From Amia ocellicauda (Eukaryota > Chordata > Actinopteri > Amiiformes > Amiidae), in the NCBI RefSeq assembly GCF_036373705.1, contig NC_089858.1:10898001-10962000 (forward strand): a stretch of DNA of 64,000 nt, given 5' to 3'. Below, one piece after another: positions 36,830 through 48,200 of the stretch. Both the position numbers and the translations under genes were made by a program. How positions within the stretch are numbered: position 1 is the stretch's first letter; the number at the start of each line of letters is the position of its first letter. The notes below the pieces were generated by a model, which made no database searches, had not been told where the DNA came from, and saw only the letters and a program-made list of their open reading frames with translations.

Positions 36830-39590
36830 CACACATAAAATTAAAGGTTGTTTTTACAAGAACACAGACTATGAATATGCTATGCACACAGGGAGGAAAG
36901 AACAGGCCACTTGACCAGTTTTAGAATGATACTTGAATTGTTTTATTTTAGTTGACCTTGTCATTAAAAATTAAGTTTAAGTTTTAGAATTTTGCTTTTG
37001 ACTGTGTCAAGGTTAGGGTTACATTTCCCTTTAAACTTAATTTAAAATTTCTGCTGAGTTGTCTAAAAGCTGCTGAGTTGTGGATTTAGTGTAGCTTTAA
37101 ATTGAGTTGTTGGTTATGGTTGTGGTCCTGGCTATTGTTAGGACTGGGCTGTGAGTATGTAAACTATAATTACTATCAAGAATGCTAACAATGCGTTGAC
37201 TTGATAGTTGCTGCGGGGAAGACAAATCTGGTTTTTCTGATATCCAGGATGTTCATACACAACATTTCTAGACGGACTGAGAGAGTGTACATGCTGAAGT
37301 TCAACATCCGCCATTATTGTGTATTTAAATGTTTTGAATTTTAATAGTTGCTCGTACGATAGCCTCGATCTGGAAGAGTGGTTGTGTATCTTACTTATAC
37401 ACTACAACAACACATAAAGAGGTCCTTTGGCTCTTCAGCATCAGAAGAATGTTGCTGAACTTCAATAGCGTCCAGATGTCTTATATTTCATCAGTTGCTT
37501 GATGATATAACCAATTCACCTTCAGTTAAGCATAAAGATCCTTATAGGCAGAACAATGGTGCCCTATTTACTGCTTGAAGGCAGTTGATTAATTCAAGGT
37601 CTTGATAAGCTTTTCAGTGAAAGCTGATGAGCCGATAATTACCTGTAGGTGATGGTGCATTTATATCAGGTGTCCTAACCTTGCATAACCAGCATAGAAC
37701 AAATATGTTTCTATATGGATTTTAAATTAAGTCAATGGACAGCTAAACATGGACCATTAGTTCATTAACCTTAGCCCACAGCTTGTGTGGCCTGGAGTTC
37801 TGTGTCCTTCGGATCCATTAGCCTCCTCCAGCTGCTGTGAGGGCAGCCAGGGATAAGCAATCCCGAGAATGGGGCTCCTGCACAAGCTGACAATGTGAAA
37901 GTGGCTGCAGGAGATTTAAAGTAAGAAAATCAAATGGTCAGGATGTGAATGATGGAAAAAAATACTAATACAGGCAGGTTAGAATTGGAAAAACTAATGG
38001 GGATTCAATATTATTGTTTTTTTACCTCTTAAATGTAATTTGTGGCCCCATTGGTGGAATAAACCATATTCGATTAAATAAAACAGTGAAAATGTCCTTT
38101 TCTGGATTTTTTCCCCCGTGATTTAGATTTGACTCAATTACATGTTGATGGATGACACAGGATCCTGTTGTTTGGTGTTAGGTTATTGTTCTTCTCTGTG
38201 TGAACTCTGCTTGACTAAACTTACGTCAAACCCCCACTGCCTTGGCCTTTATCAGATTTTAAAAATGCTCCTTGCTCTCAGACGCTGCCCCTTGCATCTG
38301 AAGGTTTTAATGCAGTCAACATGCTGACCTCTCCGAACACTTTTTATAATATGATCCATATTGCACTTATAAAGAATAAACCTTCATTAAACCACCAATA
38401 AAACACTGGTAAATCATTGATGATCAGATTAATTGTCCTCCCTCCCAAAAGTATTAATGATCATGCATTTATTGCATTAGCAGTTCTGATATCTGACATC
38501 AAAACATTACCATATTTTAACCTTATTGTCAATCCAAAACATTTTTTTACAACGTTGTAAGAGGGGACATAGGGCCTAAATTAACAATACTGTAATACTT
38601 TTTCTGATTCACTTTACCTTCTGCTCTATGAAGATGACCGTCACCAGACTTTAGATAAAAACTCCCCTCTATTTCACCTTTGTGCCTTTAGTTTTCTTTT
38701 CTCCCATTGCTTTACATGAACTGTTTGTGAAGCATATGACATTCCTCAGCTGTCAATGCCTAGCCTATAGTTGACGGTTTTCCATAATTTTAAATCATAG
38801 TGGATAGTTTTCATAGGTACAGTGAGACAAGCAAGGGGGGTCTTTCAATACATTATGCTGCACCGTATGTCCATATAACAGATAATCTAAAAGACAAGTC
38901 CCTTTTTATTGGTGAAGATAAAAACCTGAGATGCAGTTTGGTCAGCAAAAGCATAAAGGATCAGTATATCTGATTAGATTAATGCTATCTTTACACTTTG
39001 TTCTCCTGCAAACTTCCTTCATTTTTTCACCTTTTTAATACTTTTTTTAAATATCAGAACTCACAATTTTATGGATGGGATATTAATTAATATTAAATTC
39101 TCACATATAAAGTGAACATAAATCATAGTTGTATTAAACCAATGAACCCCACTTCAGCGCCACCCTCCCCCCCACCAACAACAAATAAAAAGCACCATGC
39201 TGCACTAATACATAATCATAACAGTTAAAACTATATGAATATAAAAATATATACAAAAATGTGACTCATAAATATCAAAAAGAAGTAACAAAGACAAATT
39301 GTAGAATATAAATACAAATAAAAATAGAATCAAATTATTACACTATTACCCTATTGCTAACAAATAAAATAAAATTGCACAAATCCCATATACACAAATA
39401 GAATAGCACACTTTTAAAGAGAACCTGATTATTACACTATTTTGCACAAAACAGAAAAAAATGCAACAATATGTCTGTGAAACTATATATTCACATTATT
39501 ATGAATGCATTGAATTTATTTGGTAGCATTTCGTAGTGTGACTGATTTTACTAATTGCATTAGTACTGTACACAGTTAGAGGTGCGCTAT
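36830..39590. other. Gene-poor stretch upstream of natterin-like gene 2
   Basis: AT-rich; only short chance open frames. Nothing recognisable as a gene or RNA. Confidence 0.5.
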
Positions 39591-39596
39591 TTTATA

Positions 39597-39674
39597 CAGC
39601 TCTGGAAAAAAATAAGAGATCACTCAATATTGATTTCTGAACTTGGAGTGGTCTCTTATTTTTTTCCAGAGCTG
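39597..39674. mobile_element. 78-bp hairpin MITE, copy 2
   Basis: CAGCTCTGGAAAAAAATAAG at the left, its inverse at the right, TA duplications, and the same centre as copy 1. The arms pair almost completely and would fold into a stem. Confidence 0.88.
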
Positions 39675-39882
39675 TAGATTTCCCAGTGCCGTCCATGTCG
39701 CCTATACCTAAACCGCCGCTGTTTAAACTGACGATTAGAAAACGGACTTCAATTCTGACAATACAAAGAATACACAGCTATGTAGCTGAGCCACCACCGC
39801 TTTCCCCATAGCACCCTCCTGTGGAAATTCTCCGTTACTGCAGCATATTTGTATGAGTGGTCTGTGTGTAAAGTCACACCCT

Positions 39883-39985
39883 TAAGAACATAAGAACATA
39901 AGAAAGTTTACAATCGAGAGGAGGCCATTCGCACCATCGTGCTTGTTTGGTGTCCATTAATAACTAAGTGATCCAAGGATCCTAA
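39883..39985 (+). repeat. Fragment of a dispersed SINE-like repeat
   Basis: The string AAGAACATAAGAAAGTTTAC followed by CGAGAGGAGGCCATTCG and CTTGTTTGG resembles a repeat I recall as very common in several fish genomes. Here only about 100 bp remain, with a duplicated AAGAACAT start. Family name not known to me with certainty. Confidence 0.5.
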
Positions 39986-40990
39986 CCAGTCTGATGTGGG
40001 AACAGTAGCTGTTTTTTGTTTGAGTTTGTTTGGCAGTGCAAATGTTGACATGTTGATGTTGATTTTTGTATTATTCCAGCAAGCTAGACCACAAATTTCC
40101 ATATCTACGTTCCCCTGGAAAGTTTCTGCATTCCTAGATATTTGCACATTTTAACTTGTATTATCACTTTTTGGAGAATATCAGGTAAATGTTCCTGCAG
40201 CTCAGATGATCGCCCTGTTTTCATGGAAATGTACAGTCTATGACATTGCACCAGTCACCTGTCAGGATGCTTTGGGCTAAGGTGCAGAGTTCAGTGTCCC
40301 TAGCTTGTTTGTTTTGAACTGTCTGGACTAGTTCATTCTGGGGCGGAGGTTGCAACTGCACAATCTGATTGGATACGTGAAGAAGGCAGGGTGGCGCTTG
40401 AAGGCCACAGCTGTGAGCAGGGAAAGTGAGTGAGAGAGACAGTGAGAGACAGCTGAGGAAATGCAGTTTTAGGGTCAAGTGTGCCCAGAGTCTAGGTGTT
40501 TCAAAGCAGAAGTGTACAGGTAGCCTTTATTTAGTTACAAAACATAAAAAGAACAAGAGAAAACTCAGATGGTCTTTATACAGTCCTAAAATATGCTCTT
40601 GACTAAATGAATGTTCCCTGAAAGAGTGCCATACTTTGCCAGAGAAAGACTGACTTTAATGATGTATTTGTATAGCTATTATCAAGGGAAAATAAAACTT
40701 GCCCTACTGAATATGTGAACTCTGCTTTCAGATTGTTTATTCATTATTATTTGATAATGTGTTATTGTAAGCATTGACTACTTATAAAGAAATTAAACTT
40801 TTATACTTTTCTGTCAGAAATCTTTACACTGGTCTCAATGTCCACATACTTCCCAGACACCCTCCCATAGAGGACACGGCACACAAATCTTCTGTATCTT
40901 ACCTCTAAATTTCAACTTAGTTTAATTTGCCAAACCAACACAAAGACTGAGAGAATGTCAAAAGAAATAAATACTTAACCCCAAACAGAT

Positions 40991-40993
<3 letters not shown>

Positions 40994-41034
<41 letters not shown>
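40994..41034. repeat. (CA)n microsatellite
   Basis: About 20 uninterrupted CA units. Confidence 0.97.
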
Positions 41035-41037
<3 letters not shown>

Positions 41038-41296
41038 TTAAACAAGCTGGAACATATTATCTGAGATATACTGTACATTTTCTTGAGAATAATAAATACA
41101 TTTTCACTAATTCACAGATGTTGACTTCACCTCTCAGCCAGATGTGACTGGGCAATGCTATCATGCTTCACTGCATTTATTGTAACACACTGTGAACTCA
41201 TTACAGTGTCCTTGTTGTGAACATGTCTGCACTGCACAGCTTTCATGCACAGCATTTCCAGGTTCCTAGTATTCATACAATTCTGTTTATTATTTG

Positions 41297-42163
41297 CTGC
41301 AGCAAAAAAGGTGTTTGGTTATAATTTTAACCCATTGGATCATGAGTGTTGGGTCAAGTTGTTGGGTTATTTGTACATTCGTTGGGTTATTTATTGCCCT
41401 GTGATCCTAACCCAGTGTCTGGGTTTTATCGTTTAACCAGTCACTGTTGCTCGGAGACCAACACCTGCTTTCTCAAGCCTTTGTGAGTATGCACCAGAGC
41501 AGATATAATTACTTAAATCTGTGGATGTTTACTTTAAATTAATATCGTCCCTGAACTTATCATTCCCAAATCTGTGCTACAATTCCTATATGGATTTTTT
41601 TGCAGCATACAGTGTATGAATTGTTACGTATAGAAAATTAAAATGTTCAATTTAAATTTTTATGTAATTGTAATGCCAAATAGTGATAAAAAGAAGAAAA
41701 AAGTCAAATAACCAAATACCTTTACCGTTAAAGGCCTACAATTGTTATCTTTAAAAGCATGTGTATCGTCTTATTCAGATGGGGTGGGAATATCACCTTC
41801 TTATTATGCAGTTTTTCATATAGATATTTCATAGTATTTTACATTTGTAAGATATATTTTATCATAACGCATTTGTTTTAGCTGTATTCAAAAGTATTCC
41901 CTTAAACTGTAAATGTGCTGTTCTTATTTTTATTTTAATACATAGCATTAATGTAGTTTCAGGTCATTTAATCAAATAAGAAAAGGTTATAAACCCAACT
42001 ACTAAGGTTAAGTTAACCCACCATTGGTGTACTATTAACCTGAATTACAACTTTAATCCAATGAGCTGTTTTACGATAACCCCAGTATTGGATATGTGGA
42101 ATAGTTAAGGTTGGATTTTAACCCAGGTTGGGTTATTTCTAAACCAGCATTTTTAGTGAGTGT
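41297..42163. mobile_element. TGGGTTA-rich non-autonomous DNA element
   Basis: Both edges carry related inverted sequence: AAAAAGGTGTTTGGTTATAA on the left and, on the right, the complement of a similar end (AACCAGCATTTTTAGTGAGTG). Inside, TGGGTTA/TAACCCA motifs recur at both ends (41318-41440, 41990-42150) around an AT-rich centre with no coding frame. This pattern is typical of non-autonomous DNA transposons seen in many fishes. Exact ends are approximate. Confidence 0.5.
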
Positions 42164-44154
42164 GTAGGTAATGCATGAATATTCATTATGCCTCTTCCCA
42201 CTCAGTATTTTCTTATGACTTGTTCACCATTAAATATGGGGGGAGTGTTGTATTCTTCATCCAGAATCTAGTATCTAGTATTGTCACAAGTCTTTGCTTT
42301 TTGAAGGTGTGTGAGAGAGTCGCACCTGCACCAATGAAAAGTACAGGCAAGTATTCACAAGGATGACGTTGTACACAGCACACCTTCCTTACCAAAAACA
42401 GCACAGTGAGTTGTGCCTGGTTGCGAGTATTTGGAACATATATGTATATGACCTATTTTTTAATAAAACTTTAGATGTTCGCATCCCCTGCATTGTGATG
42501 AATCAGCAACCGTTTGGAGGAAAACCAAAAAAAAAAAAAAACGGTGAGTGAATTTAGATTGTTTTCCTGGTGTATTACTAGCCTACTTCAAAACCAAGCC
42601 CAAACAAACAAAACAGCACAAACTTCACCATCTCTTGCACAGATGTGTACTTCAGTGCAACAATGATGCATGCACAGAAAGCACGACTGTATCTGCATGC
42701 ATCGTTGCTTTGGTGCAAATACACGTGTTTCTGTGTATCTGACTTGAGCTTTACGCAAGTGACAACATTCAGCATACTGTGTATCGAGGGAAAACAGCTG
42801 GTAACACGTCTCTGGTCTAAAATAGAGAGGATCAAAGCCCACCGACTTCGGAAGGGGTATGTTTGTGCGGTGTAAAGTAAATAAACCAATTTCGTGCTGT
42901 TAGCAGTTAGAAGTGCAACTAATCTCCCTGCGCAAGTAGTTTAGCCGAGGTTTATATAAAGAATATAACGTTAGAGGTGTCCGCTATTAAAAGCAAAAAT
43001 GTAAAATGTAAAGGATAATATAGCAATGTAACAAGAACTAGACTCTATCAATACATTCAAATAATTTACATTTTTACAGGCTTATATTATGCAGTTTAGA
43101 TTACATATCTGTTTTACTCCTGCATGGCAGCAGGGATTTTGGATATTATGTTGCACAGCTGAGTGCACAGCTGCCAGCGGAAACCACGTTTCAGAAGTTG
43201 CTGCTCTGTAGATCTCACTTGTCTTCTCTCAGCCATTTTAACTGAACTTGTTTACATCCTTGTTTTTTCTCGTTGTACTGAGCTATATCTTTCATTCCTA
43301 GGAAGCAACTCCGCATTGCTAAGAAGAACTAAGACTGTAAGTTTCAATGCAGGAAGTGGATTGTTTTTAACTGAGGGATAGAAATCACAGACGTACGTCT
43401 CGTGGAGAGAGGTTTGCATGCTTTGCAGAAACTGGTAAATACTGCATTGCATGTAAAGAAAGGTTTGAATGTGACTGTCTTTGCTGTGATGAGAAGATAT
43501 TCCAATAGTTGCATGTTCTTTTGTTGTTGTTTCCATGATAAGGAACTGAGATCATTTATTGACATGACTTTTGAGTGTTGTAGGAATGATTTTGTAAATA
43601 CACATACTTAATGGAAAACTGTGCAGAGTTTATGCGATCAGACAAGAAATGTAATTATTTAATATTGACTGGTATTGTACATGACCAGCAACTTCCTTGG
43701 TTTGTCACAATACATTTCTGTATGAGAGCGATAGTGCTGTCAGATATTAACCCACCATGTTGATACATAAACTATTATATAGCCATTTAGCTATTTTCTA
43801 ACACTGTGTAACAATTTTATTTATTTTTTGTTCCTGGGTAATACATGTTATTTCCTAATTGCTTATGCCTCAAAAGTATAGAAAATGGCTATTATTCCCC
43901 ACAAACTTTGCTTTTGTGACCAGGACAGTGATATTTTGAAATGTACCTATTTCCAATTGGGAAACCGGCGAATTTGTGTCTTTTCGTTCACATGAAGTCA
44001 GAAAAAAACAACATATGAATCCAAATTAACATGTATTTATACTAAAGTAATACAAAAATGTCTACAAAAGATTTAGAAGTGAGTATTTTTTCGAGATTTA
44101 CGATTATACTGTAAATCACTTTCACAAATCAGCCCCCAAATGTAGTCTCCCATC
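42164..44154. other. Stretch without a supported gene
   Basis: Contains a possible TATA box (TTTATATAAAG, 42951-42961) with a good splice donor (ACT|GTAAGT) at 43336. It could hold the untranslated first exon of sardh, but nothing proves transcription. Otherwise nothing recognisable. Confidence 0.3.
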
Positions 44155-45150
44155 ATGTTCTTGTTATTCTGTCCTGGGTAGCGGCGTTCAAAGTCCAGTA
44201 TATCCTGGTGGAAGTGCTTGCTTCGAGCACGCTCCCATGTTCTCCTTGAATTAATCAAGATGAGCATCAAGGATATGTACTTTGAGGTGGAGCTGAGGAG
44301 AGAAACCCATAGTACCCCAACCAAAAAGACCTCAACAGCTTGATTAGAGATCTTGGTCTCACCAAGTCCAATGCCGAGCATTTGATGTCTAGGCTCAAGC
44401 AAGTTGCTCTGCTTCTGCCACAATGTGACCAGTCTGTTCGAAGCAATCGGAATCGCCTGTAACCAGAATGAGTGGCGCCTCTTCATTGACAGCTCATCCA
44501 GGAGCCTCAAAGCTGTGCTGCTCCATAATGGTAACAACTACCTGTCTCTTCCCCTGGCTCACTCGGTGCACCTCAAAGAGGATTACAACAGCATCAAGAC
44601 CTTGATGGATGCCTTAAAGTATGATGAGTACGGCTGGGAGGTCATAGGAGACTTCAAAATGGTGGCATTCCTGATGGGTCTCCAAGGCGGTTTTACCAAG
44701 TTTCCCTGCTATCTTTGCCTTTGGGACAGCAGGGACACCAAGGCGCACTACCACAGGTGGGACTGGCCACAGCAGACCGAGTTCTCTGTGGGGAGGAGTA
44801 ACGTCAAGTGGGAGTCACTGGTGGACCCCTGGAAGGTGCTGGTGTTGGTGATGCTTCCTCTGATCTTCGACTTGCACACTTTCATCCTACAAGTTCCACT
44901 GCTTGAGCCTAGATGTCAAAAGCTCGGAATTGGAGTTGGTGAGACCAAGATCTCTAATCAAGTTGTTGAGGTCTTTTTGGTTGGGGTAGTATGGGTTTCT
45001 CTCCTCAGCTCCACCTCAAAGTCCATATCCTTGATGCTCATCTTGATAAATTCAAGGAGAACATGGGAGCGTACTCAGAGGAGGCGAGCGCTTCCACCAG
45101 GATATACTGGACTTTGAACGCTGCTAACAAGGGCAGTATAACGAGAATTT
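44155..45150. mobile_element. Fossil of a widespread repeat-borne coding element, arranged as an inverted repeat
   Basis: Two arms of about 250 bp (44155-44408 and 44892-45146) are inverted copies at roughly 90% by eye. The centre reads part of a conserved protein on the plus strand (WRLFIDSSSRSLKAVLLHNG; GGFTKFPCYLCLWDSRD). I recall this protein as repeated in many fish, cnidarian and aphid genomes, but I do not know its official family. Two broken, rearranged copies in opposite orientation explain the structure. No function is expected. Confidence 0.6.
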
Positions 45151-45278
45151 GGCACTCTATGGGACAGACCTATGCTTGAACACCTGTTACCATGGTAAAT
45201 ATTGGGAATCACTGAGCTTTGATGAGGTACAAATCTCCCAACTGCCCACTACTTGTGTTTGCAGGGAAAGAGGAGGAT

Positions 45279-48200
45279 ATGGCCTTTCTGGGCACTGTAG
45301 TGAGGAGGGCTGCTTCTTGTAGGCCCTTGCCCCCATCTCTCTGCCCCGCGACCTCTCGCTGCTACAGCAGCCCAGGGAAGCAGACCACAGAGAAGAACGT
45401 TCCCTACAAGAAAACCCTGAAACAGGGCGGGGGGGCGGTCAGCGGGCCCACCAAGCCCCTGCCAAAGTCTGCTGACGCTGTTGTGATCGGAGGAGGGAGC
45501 CTGGGATGCCAGACTGTATACCATCTTGCCAAAATGGGCATGACTAACGTGGTGCTTCTGGAGCGCGACCACCTCACAGCAGGAACCACTTGGCACACAG
45601 CGGGTAAGAAATGGGGAATCTGTATGGATCATGGTCCAAGCACTCAGCATTTATCTCAGTCTTTTTTCTTATTTTTTTTTTTAAAAACCCTCCAAACTCT
45701 CCTCTGAGGATGAGGCACTTTTGGAGCCTCAGCAGGGTCTAGTCAAACACACACACATTTTCCCAACGCTTATCAATGGCATTTCGATACGTATATTTTT
45801 TCACGACTGCAGCAAGCAGTGCTGTGCGGTCAGACCTCAGATTCGAACCCCCTCCGCAGGGGTGAGCGACTCTTCAAAGTCCAGCAGAGTGACATTGACC
45901 TCAACGGGGTCATGTACAAATCAGCCAGGTTACAAATATAGATTGCGACATGCAAAGTGTGCTCTTGAAATGTTCCCATGTGTTTGTCTTCGGTGTGGGG
46001 CTGTCTTTGCAGGCTTGTTGTGGCAGCTCAGGCCCAGTGACGTGGAGGTGGAGCTCCTGGCCCACACGAGACAGGTGGTGAGCTGTGACCTGGAGCAGGA
46101 GACCGGGCTGCACACTGGCTGGATCCAGAACGGAGGGCTCTTCATTGCCTCCAACAAGCAGCGTCTGGATGAGTACAAGCGTCTCATGACGGTAGGCTCA
46201 GTCCTTCAGTGTGGTGTCTGGACTGCACTTCCAGGAAGAGGATAGGGTTGGCCGATGATGGCGTGCTCCTTTTTTGGACTGACATCAGCTTTCTTTGCAC
46301 TTCCTAGCTGGGGAAAGTGTATGGAATCGAATCACATGTCCTGTCCCCTGCTGAGACCAAGGACCTTTACCCTCTCATGAATGTGGACGATCTGTACGGC
46401 ACACTGTATGTTCCCAAGGATGGCACGATGGACCCGGCAGGCACTTGTACCACTCTGTGCAGGGCAGCTACAGCAAGGGGCGCTACAGTAAGGCTATTTC
46501 CTCCACCACACATTGAAGGACATCTATAGTGTGCCAGTCCTTTATCACAATGTCCTATATCTGCCAAGTGTGCCCTTGCTACAGTCTCAGTAGTTCATTG
46601 CCCTTTGAAATGATTGTCCATGTTGCAGAAGTCCCTGAGGAGACACATTCCCAATAGCAGTTCTTGAACTTCTATGTGATTATTATCCTTATCACCATTT
46701 TCATATATTTTTTAAATTAGTTTACCTAATGACCAGAAATTATGTAATTAATTGTAAAAACAAAATAAAACCATGGAAAACTCCCCAGGCTAATCTTAAC
46801 TAATGGATGCAGATGAAGGTAGAGCAGTATTATGAGTAATTGTAGCTTTACAATTTAAAAAGTGGGTGTTACATTATATTGTGGGCTACAGTGAACTACT
46901 TCTTTCCTTAAGGTTATTGATTCTCAAGATTCTTAATATAATGTAGGTGTTCAGCTGATGAACTGACATCTGTGAATGAAATGAAGATGTGGATGCTTGG
47001 TTAAAACTGACCTAAGCCTTATTTACTTGTCAGAATACTGATTGTCCAATGAAGGGATCGTAATTCCATGTCTCTTGTTGACTATAGGTTATAGAAAACT
47101 GCCCAGTGACAGGAATCCAGGTTCAGACCAATGATCTTGGTGTGAAAAAGGTGAAAGCTGTTGAAACGGAATATGGGACCATCCTCACCCCCTGTGTAGT
47201 CAATTGTGCAGGTAGAAAAATCTTTGTTACCTTGCTGTCTACTTCTGAATGGTGCAGTCCTTCACAAAAGTCTATTGTATTTGCACTGGTATAGGCACTG
47301 GTGCCTCATCTCCCTGAACTTTTACTTGTGCACCTCAATAAGTGTAGTATTATATTGATGCGGGACAGTGCCCTGTCTAGATTTAATATTTTTGCCCATT
47401 GTTGCCCTGCAACCAAAAGGAGTAGTCTTCTTTATGATAGTATGTTCGTTAGAAAAATTGTAGATGTCTTCCCAACTGGTCGTCTCTGGAGTGCTGTGTC
47501 TCAGCTGAATAAACTAATCTGATATTAATCTTAATTAATCGAGCCCTGAGTGTTCCTTGTCCACCTAAATTTCTCCCTATCAATATTCCCCAATCGTATC
47601 ACAGAGATTCTGAATGATTCTGTGTACAGTTTAAAGTCTCTAGTTAGCTTTCATTTGGTAATGAATCTCTGTAGCTATGCACCACAATTGATCTCATCTA
47701 GGAGTGTATTGTTTTTCATCTTTTAAAAATAAGTATTTCCCTAATAAAAGGACTCAAAGTGCATTCACTAGGAGCTACACTTGTAGGAGTCTGTTTGTTC
47801 CACAAGATGGCAGACAGAATCTACTGTTCCCTTTCTAAAATTATTTTTGTATCTTGAGTGCAAGCAGATGACATGGAGACATTTTCCAATTCATTTTATG
47901 GAAGCCCGGTCTGGTTGTTGTAGACTATCTTTCATTTAATCTCCTTGATTGTTCATACTGTATAAAATGCCACAGTTTTTATTGCAAGGGGTCCATTTGC
48001 AAAGAGGTCAGCTTCTCAAATGAAACTGTTGTTCAGAGCCTAACAGACCCCTCACTGACCCCCCTAAACAAATATGAATGCAGGACCTCTTTATCCAAAG
48101 TCCCGATGGGATATATATATATTTTTTTAACAAACAAGCTGATGCCAAATAAGCGTAGCCATTTCCCTGTTTCCATGCCTATCTGGATACTGAGCATGTA

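Noticed and set aside
41318-41440. Interstitial telomeric repeat
   Set aside because: The motif is TGGGTTA in irregular spacing, not tandem TTAGGG; better explained by a DNA element end.
44073-44537. Minus-strand frame of 154 codons as a host gene
   Set aside because: Its sequence reappears inverted at 44892-45146, so it is part of a fossil repeat and not a host gene.
45830-45870. Possible tRNA B box (ATTCGAACCCC)
   Set aside because: No cloverleaf can be drawn around it, and it lies in sardh intron sequence.
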